A DNA stretch of 64,000 nt from JACCSI01 sp963815285 (GTDB lineage Bacteria > Acidobacteriota > Vicinamibacteria > Vicinamibacterales > UBA2999): assembly GCA_963815285.1 (NCBI GenBank), contig CAWFGB010000001.1, positions 62,001-126,000 on the forward strand, given 5' to 3'. The stretch's first letter is position 1. Each line of letters begins with the position of its first letter. The position numbers were made by a program, and so were the translations under genes. This document shows positions 33,750-43,218 of the stretch, piece by piece. The notes under the pieces were generated by a model that saw only the letters and a list, made by a program, of their open reading frames with translations, did not search any database and had not been told where the DNA came from.

Positions 33750-35137
33750 GCCCCGACCTTCACCAGGCGTTTCGCGAGATCGTCGGCGCGACCTACGCGC
33801 TGGTGGATGAGGACTCGCGCACGAGTTACGGAACCGACGCGCTGCAGATCGGCCATCCCGCCGATATCGTGTTGCTCCCCGCTGATACCCACGCGATCGC
33901 CGCCATCGCGCGACTTTGCAACGAACATCGCGTGCCGCTGGTCGTGCGCGGCGCCGGCACCGGTTACACGGGTGGGGCAGTTCCGCTTCACGGTGGCGTC
34001 GTGCTCTCGATGGAACGGCTCAACCGCATCCTCACGGTGGACGAGGAGAACCTGCTCGCCGTCGTCCAGCCCAACGTCATCACGCGCGACTTGCAGGATG
34101 CAGTCGAAGCCCGCGGCCTCTTCTATCCGCCCGACCCGGCCAGCCTGAAGCAGTCGTCCCTCGGCGGCAATGTCGCCGAATGCGCGGGCGGTCCGCGCGC
34201 GGTCAAATACGGGACGACCAAGCGCTACGTGCTCGCGCTCGAGGCCGTGCTGCCCACGGGCGAAGTGATTCGCACCGGGTCCAAGGCGGTCAAGAGCGTG
34301 GTTGGCTACGACCTCACGCAGCTGCTTGTGGGGTCGGAAGGAACGCTCGCGATCATCACGGAAATTACGTTGCGGTTGATCCCCAAGCCCGCGGTGCAGT
34401 CGACGCTGCAGGCCACGTTCACCACCATCGATGCTGCCGTCCAGGCCGTGTCAGGTATCCTGGCCGCTCGAGTCGTCCCGGCCACGGTCGAGATCATCGA
34501 CCAGGAGTCGCTCGGCGCCGTGGAGCGGCGATTGAACCGTGCCGTCGCCCCCTCGGGGACCCGGGCGATGCTCATCATCGAGGTGGACGGCATGCCCGGC
34601 GGCGTCGCGGAAGAAGCCCAACGTGTGGTGACGGCGTGCCAGCAGGCCGGCGCCACGACTGTGTCACACGCCAGCGACAATGCGGAACGGGAACGGATCT
34701 GGGAAGCGCGTCGGGAGTTGTCGTTCGCCCTCCGGGCGCTCGCGCCTCGCAAGATCAACCACGATCTCGTGGTTCCGCGCGGGCGGGTGCCGGAGCTCTT
34801 CGCGCTGATTCAGCGTGTGCGCACGACCCATCGCTTGCTGATTCCGTGTTTCGGCCACGCGGGCGACGGCAACATTCATGTCAACCTGATGGTCAATCCG
34901 GCCGATGTCGACGAGATGCGCCGTGCGGCAGACGCAGAGCGGGAACTGTTCGAGGGCGTCGTAGCGCTCGAAGGGTCGATCAGCGGCGAGCATGGCATCG
35001 GCTTCGCGAAAGCTCGGTTTCTGGGACTCGAGCTGTCGGCTGACACCATGGCGCTGATGCAGCGCGTCAAGCTCGCCTTTGACCCGAACCAGATTCTCAA
35101 TCCCGGGAAGCTGTGGTCGGCGTCCGATCGATCCTGA
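33746..35137 (+). CDS. FAD-linked oxidase, glycolate oxidase GlcD type
   Basis: A flavoenzyme of the D-2-hydroxyacid dehydrogenase (GlcD/D-LDH) family, 463 residues. The PCMH FAD-binding domain has VPLVVRGAGTGYTGGAVPLHGGVVLSM and PPDPASLKQSSLGGNVAECAGGPRAVKYG. The C-terminal FAD-oxidase domain has LIPCFGHAGDGNIHVNLMV and SGEHGIGFAKARF. No GlcE or GlcF gene is adjacent, so it may pass electrons on by itself or with a distant partner. It overlaps the convergent transferase gene by 41 bp. Confidence 0.9.
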   Translation: MSPDLHQAFREIVGATYALVDEDSRTSYGTDALQIGHPADIVLLPADTHAIAAIARLCNEHRVPLVVRGAGTGYTGGAVPLHGGVVLSMERLNRILTVDEENLLAVVQPNVITRDLQDAVEARGLFYPPDPASLKQSSLGGNVAECAGGPRAVKYGTTKRYVLALEAVLPTGEVIRTGSKAVKSVVGYDLTQLLVGSEGTLAIITEITLRLIPKPAVQSTLQATFTTIDAAVQAVSGILAARVVPATVEIIDQESLGAVERRLNRAVAPSGTRAMLIIEVDGMPGGVAEEAQRVVTACQQAGATTVSHASDNAERERIWEARRELSFALRALAPRKINHDLVVPRGRVPELFALIQRVRTTHRLLIPCFGHAGDGNIHVNLMVNPADVDEMRRAADAERELFEGVVALEGSISGEHGIGFAKARFLGLELSADTMALMQRVKLAFDPNQILNPGKLWSASDRS

Positions 35138-36788
35138 CGAGCACGACCTTGGCAATGTCCGCCGCCGGCTCGGGCCAGAGCAGCATTCGCACACGGATGC
35201 TGCCATCGTTGAAGTAGGGAAGCTCGACCAGCCGCTGCATGTTCAGGCCGCCGGCTTCGAGCCGATCGGCGTCGGCCTCCTGCATCACCACCAGCGCACG
35301 TTCGTTGCGCGACAGCCAGTCGAAGAGATGCTCATCATGAATGATGTCTGTGTGCTTGAGCCCGGTGTAGAACACCAGGTTCCTGACAAACACCTGATAC
35401 GTACCAATGGCGTCACCGGGGCGATACGCGGTTGTCACGCGGTCGGCCATCTGGACGACCGTAGAATCGTGCGCCGCCGCTAACACTCCGTAGGGCAGCA
35501 GGGCGAACGCGATGGCCGTGGAGAAGGCGAGCATGCCCGGGGCGGATCGCCATCCGCTGGTGCAGCTGACTACGATGACCGCCAGGCCGGCCACCGCGAT
35601 GATGCCCGCGACGAACATCGTGTTGAACGAAGAGACGTTGAGAAATAGCGGCTGGGCACGGTAGAGCAAACCTGCCAGGGCCGCCAGGAAGAGCCCGCCC
35701 ATCAGGCTGCCCATGACCACTGCGCCATTCGGCCGCGGCCGGCGCCGCGCGCCATCAAGGCTGCGCCACTCGCTCGTCCGCTCGATCACGGAACTGGCCA
35801 GCAGCACCGCGAGTGGCGGCAGGATCGGCAGGATGTAGCGCGGCTGCTTGCCCACTGAGAGCGTGAAGAACACGAGCGGCAGCGCGGCCCACAGCAGCAG
35901 CCGGAGGTCGACGGTGCCGATGTCCCGCCGGCGCGTGAGGAACTGCAGCATCGGTCCGATCCACGTTAGCGCCAACAGCGTCCACGGCAGCAGTCCGCCC
36001 GCGGCAATCGGCAGATAGAACCACCACGGTCGCGGATCGTTGAAGCGATCGGTGGCAAACCGCTCGAAGTTATCACCGACAAAGAAACCCGTGAGGTAAT
36101 CCGTTCCGTGCTGCGCCCACATCGCCCCGTACCAGGGCACGGCGATGCCGAGAAAGAGCAGCGCGGCTAGCACCAGGTCTGACAACGACACGTTGAATGA
36201 GCGGCGCTCCATCAGCAGGATGGGCACGACGACCATGACCGGCAGCACCAGCGCCAACGGTCCTTTCACGAGGAATCCGAGCGCGGCCGCCGTGGCCGCG
36301 TATAGCAGCCATTGTCGAGGGTTGCGCTCGCGTTCGAGCGTGGCGACAAACGCCGTCCAAATCGAACACGTCACGAAGAAGGCGAGCGGCATATCGGGAA
36401 GCGCCATGCGCGCGAGCGCGAAGTAGCCGAAGCTCGTCGCGGCAATGGCGCCGGCCAGCAGTCCCACGCTCTCGTCATACCACCGCCGCCCGCACGCGGT
36501 CGTGAGCAGGACGAGGCCGACACCGGCAAGCGCGGCAAAGAGCCGCGCCGAGAATTCGTGCCGCCCTCCCACGGCAAAGAGCGCGGCCGTGACCCAGTAA
36601 TAAAGTGCCGGTTTCTGAAATCGGGGTTCGTAATTGAAGCGGGGCGTGAGCCAATCGCCCGACTCGACCATCTCACGCGCGGATTCGGCGTAAAACGCTT
36701 CATCGTTGTCTGCGATGGCACCCCGGCCGAGCCCGCCGACAAACGAGATCACTGCCAGCAGGACTACGGGAATTGTCGAGCGACGCAC
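35097..36788 (-). CDS. ArnT/PMT-like membrane glycosyltransferase
   Basis: A polytopic GT-C transferase of 563 residues that would use a lipid-linked sugar as donor. The N-terminal loop after the first helix has the catalytic acid pattern DNDEAFYAESAREMVESGDWLTPRFNYEPRFQKPALYYW, as in ArnT. About ten or eleven hydrophobic segments follow, with a periplasmic C-terminal domain of about 130 residues. The GTG start lies eight bases after a TACAAT box. The acceptor is unknown; lipid A and protein O-glycosylation are both possible. Confidence 0.88.
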   Translation of the reverse strand: MRRSTIPVVLLAVISFVGGLGRGAIADNDEAFYAESAREMVESGDWLTPRFNYEPRFQKPALYYWVTAALFAVGGRHEFSARLFAALAGVGLVLLTTACGRRWYDESVGLLAGAIAATSFGYFALARMALPDMPLAFFVTCSIWTAFVATLERERNPRQWLLYAATAAALGFLVKGPLALVLPVMVVVPILLMERRSFNVSLSDLVLAALLFLGIAVPWYGAMWAQHGTDYLTGFFVGDNFERFATDRFNDPRPWWFYLPIAAGGLLPWTLLALTWIGPMLQFLTRRRDIGTVDLRLLLWAALPLVFFTLSVGKQPRYILPILPPLAVLLASSVIERTSEWRSLDGARRRPRPNGAVVMGSLMGGLFLAALAGLLYRAQPLFLNVSSFNTMFVAGIIAVAGLAVIVVSCTSGWRSAPGMLAFSTAIAFALLPYGVLAAAHDSTVVQMADRVTTAYRPGDAIGTYQVFVRNLVFYTGLKHTDIIHDEHLFDWLSRNERALVVMQEADADRLEAGGLNMQRLVELPYFNDGSIRVRMLLWPEPAADIAKVVLVRIDRTPTTASRD

Positions 36789-36796
36789 CGGACACG

Positions 36797-36802
36797 ATTG
36801 TA
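36797..36802 (-). promoter_or_regulatory. -10 box TACAAT for the ArnT-like gene
   Basis: On the minus strand TACAAT ends eight bases before the GTG at 36788, giving a leader of a base or two. This matches the spacing at the S9/scoA divergent promoter. Confidence 0.5.
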
Positions 36803-36846
36803 ACTGTGCCGCAGGGGATTCAGGCGGCCAGGTGCTAAAGATCGGC

Positions 36847-36887
36847 CGATCACGGTCTTAGACCGTCGATCACGGCCTTCAGACCGG
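36847..36887. repeat. Two tandem 20-bp hairpin repeats
   Basis: CGATCACGGTCTTAGACCGT (36847-36866) is followed at once by a 21-bp variant starting CGATCACGGCCTTCAGACC. Each folds on itself (ACGGTC and GACCGT arms). They lie in the 126-bp divergent gap between the ArnT-like and CoA-binding genes, about 15 bp before the latter's -10. Confidence 0.6.
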
Positions 36888-36902
36888 TCGAACCCGGCCG
36901 GT

Positions 36903-36908
36903 TATGAT
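36903..36908 (+). promoter_or_regulatory. -10 box TATGAT, leaderless start at 36915
   Basis: TATGAT ends six bases before the ATG. The AGGAG in between would be too close to the start, and outside the mRNA, to act as a ribosome site. Confidence 0.55.
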
Positions 36909-36914
36909 CAGGAG

Positions 36915-37283
36915 ATGAAGACCGTTGCCGTCGTCGGCGCCTCTGCTAACAGGGCCAAGTTCGGCAACAAGGCCGTCCGCGCGTTCCGCGACGCGGGATA
37001 CCGGGTCATTCCAATCACACCTCGGCACACCGAGATCGAGGGCGAACCGGCCTTCGCGTCCGTGCTCGACTATCCTGGCACCATCGACATGGCCACCCTC
37101 TACCTCCCCCCAGCCATTGGTGAACAGGTGGTGGAGTCGCTGGCCCAGAAGGGAATCGGCGAGGTCTGGTTCAATCCTGGAGCCGATGCGCCGGCGGTGC
37201 TGACTCGGGCACGCGCGCTCGGGATCCGCCCAATTCAGGCCTGCAGCATCGTGGGAATTGGGATGAGCCCGTCCCGGTTCTAA
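36915..37283 (+). CDS. CoA-binding protein (YccU-like)
   Basis: A single Rossmann-type CoA_binding domain of 122 residues. It has VAVVGASANRAKFGNKAVRAFRDAGYRVIPITPRH at the start, then DMATLYLPPAIGEQVVESLAQKGIGEVWFNPGA. This is the CoA-binding fold of succinyl-CoA synthetase alpha without its partner domain. The family is widespread and its role unknown. It stands alone, between a transferase gene and rho. Confidence 0.88.
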   Translation: MKTVAVVGASANRAKFGNKAVRAFRDAGYRVIPITPRHTEIEGEPAFASVLDYPGTIDMATLYLPPAIGEQVVESLAQKGIGEVWFNPGADAPAVLTRARALGIRPIQACSIVGIGMSPSRF

Positions 37284-37285
37284 GG

Positions 37286-37404
37286 TATACTCACCGACAG
37301 CGTCCCTACCAGCATTCGAACTCTCGTCGAGACCGGGTCAACCTCCCGGGCCTCGCCTTCCGGAAATTCACAACCACTACTTCGAGCCCACACAGGTCAG
37401 CCCC
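37286..37404 (+). promoter_or_regulatory. rho promoter -10 (TATACT) and C-rich leader
   Basis: TATACT at 37286-37291 would start a leader of about 107 bases. The leader is C-rich and G-poor (about 44 C to 21 G), the composition of a Rho loading site, so Rho could attenuate its own synthesis. No ribosome site is visible before the ATG at 37405. Confidence 0.45.
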
Positions 37405-38781
<1,377 letters not shown>

Positions 38782-38795
38782 AGCGGATCACGGGC

Positions 38796-38961
38796 TTCCG
38801 CTCAGCGGCTTCCCACACAGCATTCCGACCACAGGGTTCCGACCACGGGGTTCCGACGACAGGGTTCCGACCACGGGGTTCCGGCCACACCGTTCCGACC
38901 CCGGGGTTCCTGCGCACGGTGCCGGCCACAGGGTTCCCGCCACGGGGTTCGTCCACACGGT
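38796..38961. repeat. 14-bp tandem repeat array between rho and the CDGSH gene
   Basis: About twelve units of consensus TTCCGACCACGGGG, mostly exactly 14 bp long. The first full units (38823-38878) alternate ACAGGG and ACGGGG endings, as if a 28-bp pair had been duplicated. Later units drift (TTCCGGCCACACCG, TTCCTGCGCACGG). The array fills nearly the whole 192-bp gap and ends 12 bp before the next ATG. Confidence 0.85.
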
Positions 38962-38973
38962 TTTGGAGAGGCA

Positions 38974-39204
38974 ATGGCAACTATCAAAGTCCGACAGAAT
39001 GGGTCGCTGCTCGTCGAGGGCGAGGATGTGAAATTGATCGACTGGAACGGCAACGAGTACACGCTGGCCAAGCGCCCGTTCGCGCTCTGCCGCTGCGGTC
39101 ACTCGACGAACAAACCGTTCTGCGACGGCACACACTCGAAGATCGGTTTCCAGGCCGGCGAAGCCGCAGTTGGTCCGGAAGCCAAGGACCGTCCCGCAGA
39201 GTAA
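38974..39204 (+). CDS. CDGSH iron-sulfur domain protein
   Basis: A 76-residue [2Fe-2S] protein. The cluster ligands are Cys39, Cys41, Cys50 and His54 in CRCGHSTNKPFCDGTH, the mitoNEET-like three-Cys one-His pattern. The N-terminal part is a small beta domain (VRQNGSLLVEGEDVKLIDWNGNEY). GGAGAGG just before the ATG serves as ribosome site. Bacterial members are thought to act in electron transfer or iron-sulfur handling; its exact role is open. It follows rho across the tandem array. Confidence 0.92.
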   Translation: MATIKVRQNGSLLVEGEDVKLIDWNGNEYTLAKRPFALCRCGHSTNKPFCDGTHSKIGFQAGEAAVGPEAKDRPAE

Positions 39205-39216
39205 GCACCCTCGTTC

Positions 39217-41934
39217 TTACTCTGCGCGGAGCGCAATCGCGGGGTCGAGACGCGCGGTGCTTCGGGTCGGCAGGTACGTAGCCAGCAGCGACACCAGCGC
39301 GACGGCGATGACGACGGCGGCCAGCTCCGTGAGGCTCATGACGATCACCCCGTAGAGCGCGGATTCCATCAATCGGCCAATCGCAAAAGCCAACGCCGCG
39401 CCGATGACCAATCCGCCGGCGGTGACGCGCAGCCCGGCGCGCGTGGTGAGCGCAATGATCTGCCAGCGCGTGGCGCCGAGCGCCAGCCGCACCCCCAGTT
39501 CCTGTGTGCGCCGGCTGATGATGTACGCCATGAGGCTGTACAGGCCCATCAACGCCAGAGCCAAGGCGATGCCGGCGACCACCGTGACTGTCCGCGAGAT
39601 GTAGGTCAGTCCGGCAGTCCGATCCGCGATAACCATCTCCATCGACTGCAACGAGAGGATGGGCTGGTCGGCGTCTACCGCCGATACGGCCCGGCGCAGG
39701 TCGCCGGCGACCCTCATGGGATCTCCGACCGTTCGCACCACGAAAGTCTGTGTGTACGGTGCGTCCTGGGCCATTGGCCGATAGACGGTGGGTGCACTCC
39801 GCCGCTGGAACCAATCGTGAAGCACGTCGCCGACGACGCCGACCACGGTGATGGGCGGGCCGTCCGGGGCCAGCCTGAACGTCCGGCCCAACGGGTTCAG
39901 GTCGGGCCAGTAGCGATTGACCACCGACTGACTGACCACGGCCACCTCCTGCGTACCTTCGCGATCGCCGTCGTGCAGGGGGCGCCCGGCGAGGAGCGGA
40001 ATACCCAGCGTCTCAAAATAATCGGGCGTCCCGCGCCGGAAATCGACCGAGCGCGCCTGGCTGGCCGTCAGCATTTCGCCGTCCGGATAGAACTGTCGGC
40101 TGGTGTTGCCTCCGGCATACGGGATGTTGCTGATCATGGCCGCTCGCGACACGGCCGGAATGGCCCGCACTCGCTCGAGCACGCCGCCGGCGAATTGACG
40201 TCGACGCTCAGCCTCGGCGTACGGGGCTTCGGGCAGCGCGACGCGGGCGACGAGCAGACGGTTTCTGTCGAAGCCCATGGCGCCGTTGACAGCCAGGTCC
40301 ACGGCGCTCAGCATCAACGTCGATCCAAACAACAGCGCCAGCGTCAGCGCGACCTGTGCGGTCGCGAGCGAATTACGCAACCAGTGGCGCCGCCGCGGTG
40401 CGGTCACCGTTCGCGCGCCCTGGCGGAGTGTGTCGGCGACTTCGGGGCGCACGGTCTGCAGCGCCGGCACGAGCGCGAAGAGTACCGTAGCGACTACGCC
40501 ACAGAGCGCGGTCACCGCAAACAGTGTCGGTGACAGGCCGAGGTAGTGCCATCCAGGGATGAATCGTACGATGCTGGGCGGAATCGATTGCCGCGAAATC
40601 GCCAGGCCCAGGCTCGCGAGCGGAAGCGCAAGCGTGATCGCGATGGTGCTGAGCACTCCAGCTTCGATCATCAACTGCGTGGCGAGTCGCCGCCGGCTGC
40701 CGCCAAGTGCGAGTCGAAGGGCGAATTCCTGCATCCGCTCAGTCCCGCGCGCGAGAAGAAGGTTGGCGATGTTGGCGCAGGCAATCAGGAGCAGCAACGC
40801 GCTGGCGCCGAGCATGATCGTGAGAAACCCAGCCGCGCCGGCGTCCTGCATGCCATCGGTGAAGGTGACGACCGTATTGGGCAAATCCGCGTTGGTCTCG
40901 GGATACTCCTTGCGCTGACGTGCCGCAATCGCGCCGATCTCGGCGCGCGCGTCTGCCAGCGTGGCGTCGTCCTGCAGCCGTGCCACCGTCACCAGCCAGC
41001 GATTGCGCCGCTCGGTCCACTCCTCGGAACTCTTGGCCAGCGGCGACCAGATTTGGGCGCCTTCCGGAATGGCGAAGCCGGGGGGCGCAACGCCGACCAC
41101 TTCATGGGACTCACCGTCCACTCGCACCATCCGGCCGAGAATCGAGGGATCGGCGCCAAAGAGCCGCGCCCACAGCGCATGGCCAATGACCACACGGCGA
41201 TGATTGCCAGGCGTTTCTTCGTCCACGACGAACTCGCGGCCCAGCACCGGCGTGGCACCCAGCGCTCTGAAGAAGTCGGCCGTGACCTTGAAGCCCGGGA
41301 CTTGCTCCGGCTGGTCGATCCCTGAGAGATTCGCGTCCCACCACTCCGCCGCTGCGAGGTGCTTGACCGTTTTGGCCTCGCGACGCCAGTCGGCGAAGTC
41401 ACCAGCGGTCACCGATTCGCGGTCGAGCAGCCCTTGCTGAGGGTCACTCGAGACGACCATGACAACCCGATCTACCTCGGGGAAGCGGAATGGCCGCAGG
41501 ATAAGCGCATCGAGCACGGCGAAGCTGACGCTGTTGGTGGCCAAGGCGAGCGCAAGGGTGAAGACGATCACCGCGCTCGTTCCAGGCTGGCGCACGAGGG
41601 CGCGCCACGCGTAACGCAGGTCACGACTCATAACCGTTCTCCAGTTGCTGTTGGTCGCGGGCTCCGGCGGGGCCCAAACCCGGGCGCGGCGAGTGACGGC
41701 CCGCTGCGGCACCACCCTCCGTGCACCGATGGCACACGCCTGCCGCCAGTACCATCGCCGCGCCGCCGCGGCGCCGACTTGTTGCCACCTGGCGGCAAAC
41801 TCCTCACGCAGGTCACCGAGGATGCTCTCGCGCCAGTCCGCGTCGCAAATGGCGGCAGCTAGCAGACGCTCGGCGAGGCGGGGCGGCCGCCCGGGGCTGA
41901 GCGCGCTCGGACCCGGCGAGTCGGAGGGGACCAT
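39217..41934 (-). CDS. PadR-linked orphan ABC permease (ADOP, FtsX/MacB type)
   Basis: A 905-residue permease of the acidobacterial duplicated orphan permease type. Residues 15-75 form the cytoplasmic prefix domain found in these proteins (RLAERLLAAAICDADWRESILGDLREEFAARW). Then come two MacB/FtsX units, each with a periplasmic domain followed by three helices. Helix blocks are near 118-142, 380-500 and 785-895, and both halves end in the RRRTQELGVRLALGA-like or EFALRLALGGSRRRL cytoplasmic segment. No ATPase gene lies beside it. PadR sits directly upstream (2-bp gap) and likely controls it. Confidence 0.9.
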   Translation of the reverse strand: MVPSDSPGPSALSPGRPPRLAERLLAAAICDADWRESILGDLREEFAARWQQVGAAAARRWYWRQACAIGARRVVPQRAVTRRARVWAPPEPATNSNWRTVMSRDLRYAWRALVRQPGTSAVIVFTLALALATNSVSFAVLDALILRPFRFPEVDRVVMVVSSDPQQGLLDRESVTAGDFADWRREAKTVKHLAAAEWWDANLSGIDQPEQVPGFKVTADFFRALGATPVLGREFVVDEETPGNHRRVVIGHALWARLFGADPSILGRMVRVDGESHEVVGVAPPGFAIPEGAQIWSPLAKSSEEWTERRNRWLVTVARLQDDATLADARAEIGAIAARQRKEYPETNADLPNTVVTFTDGMQDAGAAGFLTIMLGASALLLLIACANIANLLLARGTERMQEFALRLALGGSRRRLATQLMIEAGVLSTIAITLALPLASLGLAISRQSIPPSIVRFIPGWHYLGLSPTLFAVTALCGVVATVLFALVPALQTVRPEVADTLRQGARTVTAPRRRHWLRNSLATAQVALTLALLFGSTLMLSAVDLAVNGAMGFDRNRLLVARVALPEAPYAEAERRRQFAGGVLERVRAIPAVSRAAMISNIPYAGGNTSRQFYPDGEMLTASQARSVDFRRGTPDYFETLGIPLLAGRPLHDGDREGTQEVAVVSQSVVNRYWPDLNPLGRTFRLAPDGPPITVVGVVGDVLHDWFQRRSAPTVYRPMAQDAPYTQTFVVRTVGDPMRVAGDLRRAVSAVDADQPILSLQSMEMVIADRTAGLTYISRTVTVVAGIALALALMGLYSLMAYIISRRTQELGVRLALGATRWQIIALTTRAGLRVTAGGLVIGAALAFAIGRLMESALYGVIVMSLTELAAVVIAVALVSLLATYLPTRSTARLDPAIALRAE

Positions 41935-41936
41935 GG

Positions 41937-42269
41937 CTACTGCTGCTCCAGCACTGATTCGAGTCCGCGCGTCAGGTTCGTCAAGGCGGTGTGAGTCGCC
42001 TTGAGCGCCTTGAGTCCCAGTGGGGTGACGGTGAAATACCGCCGTGGCTTGCCGCCGCGGTCGGCGGTCGGATCGCCCATACGCGATTTGAGACAGCCCT
42101 TGCCCTCGAGCCGCTCGAGCGCGGTGTAGAGCGCGCCGCGCGCTACCGGGCGCCCGGTTCGCTCCTCGAGCACCTGACGGACCGGAACCGCGTAGGCGTC
42201 CTCGGTATGGAGAATCGCGAGCAGCACGGCGAATTCAAATTCGCCCAGATACGTGGATGGAGTCCTCAT
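41937..42269 (-). CDS. PadR-family transcriptional regulator
   Basis: A small winged-helix repressor of 110 residues. The domain begins TYLGEFEFAVLLAILHTEDAYAVPVRQVLEERTG and contains ALYTALERLEGKGCLKS and the wing GGKPRRYFTVTPLG. The frame opens 13 codons earlier, but those codons read through the operator palindromes, so I place the start at ATG 42269. It is co-transcribed with the ADOP permease, an association known from acidobacteria. The ligand is unknown. Confidence 0.9.
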   Translation of the reverse strand: MRTPSTYLGEFEFAVLLAILHTEDAYAVPVRQVLEERTGRPVARGALYTALERLEGKGCLKSRMGDPTADRGGKPRRYFTVTPLGLKALKATHTALTNLTRGLESVLEQQ

Positions 42270-42308
42270 GCCTGCAATGCAGGCATTGTATGCCTGCGTT
42301 GTAGGCAT
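42268..42308. promoter_or_regulatory. Tandem palindromic operator of the padR operon
   Basis: Two 19-bp palindromes, ATGCCTGCAATGCAGGCAT (perfect, 42268-42286) and ATGCCTGCGTTGTAGGCAT (one mismatch, 42290-42308), are separated by TGT, a 22-bp centre distance. The padR -10 TACAAT (minus strand, 42285-42290) lies across the junction, so PadR bound here would block polymerase. Confidence 0.8.
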
Positions 42309-42315
42309 GTGTCAA
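42285..42315 (-). promoter_or_regulatory. padR promoter
   Basis: On the minus strand a consensus TTGACA (42310-42315) and a near-consensus TACAAT (42285-42290) are separated by 19 bp, longer than the usual 17, with the distal palindrome filling the spacer. Predicted leader is under ten bases. Confidence 0.7.
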
Positions 42316-42320
42316 TCAGG

Positions 42321-42386
42321 CGCCGGGGACCAGGCCCCCGAATCCAGGGCCCCTGGTCCTTGATGCCTGGCGCCTGGCGCCTGGTG
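42321..42386. repeat. Hairpin and 7-bp tandem repeat in the padR/PAP2 gap
   Basis: GGACCAGG (42327-42334) pairs with CCTGGTCC (42352-42359), extended inward by CCC and GGG with a small bulge. Three 7-bp units CCTGGCG, CCTGGCG, CCTGGTG follow at 42366-42386. No gene is present between 42316 and 42426. Confidence 0.5.
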
Positions 42387-42426
42387 GCGATGAGCCCTGT
42401 CGCAGCGGTTCGGCACAATACTGACC

Positions 42427-43218
42427 GTGACCATTTGGGGACTCGCAGGCGCCGCGTACGGCCTCCTGCTGGCCTTTGCGGCGCTGACGCAGCCAATCCG
42501 CCGCCGGCACCTGGCGTTTGTCGCGTCGCTGGCGTTCGCGCTGGCGGCGGTGGCGGCTGGAAGCCTCACCGATGCCTTCTGGGTCAACCTGCTGATGCCC
42601 GGAGGCCTGCTGCTGGGCGGGTATTGGCTCTCGGGGTTCTTCTTCCGCGATCCGCAACCGTGGCTCGAGGCCTGGCTGGTGCGTGTCGATCACACCGTGC
42701 GGGCAGAGCAGTGGATGGATTGGGCCCCTCGACCCATCGCCGAGTTGCTCGAGCTTACCTACGCGATGGATTACGTGGTGGTCGGTGGGGGAGCGATTTA
42801 CGCGGCGACCTTTGGCACGGAGGCGGTGGCGTATTACTGGACCCTGGTGCTTGCCTCCGAGCTGGCCTCGTTTGCGCCGATGCCCTGGCTTCGCTCGCGC
42901 CCGCCGCGAGCAGTCGTGACGACCTCTGATGGTTCGCCTGAACATGAGCGGACGGGCGCAGCGGACCGGTACCTGCGCCGCCTCAACACCCTCATCCTCG
43001 ATGGCGCCAGCATCCAGGCCAATACCCTCCCGAGCGGGCACGTGTCAGGCGCAGTGGCCGCCGCGCTCGGCGTCATGGCTGTGGACGTTCTGGTGGGTTC
43101 GTGGCTGATGGTTGCGGCAGGCCTGATCGCCGTCGCGGCCGTCGCCGGCCGGTATCACTATGTTGTCGACTGCGTCGCCGGTGCCGCGGTGGCGCTCGTG
43201 TTCTCGTCGCTGATGTAA
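42427..43218 (+). CDS. PAP2-family membrane phosphatase
   Basis: A 263-residue membrane protein with about six hydrophobic segments. The C-terminal half carries the PAP2 active-site motifs: PSGHVSG (residues about 201-207) and GRYHYVVDC (about 240-248), the SR-x5-H-x3-D site, here with Gly-Arg. The first motif may be LRSRPPRAV near residue 158. Such enzymes dephosphorylate lipid pyrophosphates or phosphatidic acid. The GTG start lies seven bases after CACAAT. Its end overlaps ftsH tail to tail by 61 bp. Confidence 0.85.
   Translation: MTIWGLAGAAYGLLLAFAALTQPIRRRHLAFVASLAFALAAVAAGSLTDAFWVNLLMPGGLLLGGYWLSGFFFRDPQPWLEAWLVRVDHTVRAEQWMDWAPRPIAELLELTYAMDYVVVGGGAIYAATFGTEAVAYYWTLVLASELASFAPMPWLRSRPPRAVVTTSDGSPEHERTGAADRYLRRLNTLILDGASIQANTLPSGHVSGAVAAALGVMAVDVLVGSWLMVAAGLIAVAAVAGRYHYVVDCVAGAAVALVFSSLM

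Noticed and set aside
38796..38961. CRISPR array
   Set aside because: Units are 14 bp without spacers and no cas genes are present; it is a plain tandem repeat.
42270..42308. First 13 codons of the open padR frame
   Set aside because: They read through the operator palindromes and promoter; the conserved domain starts after ATG 42269.
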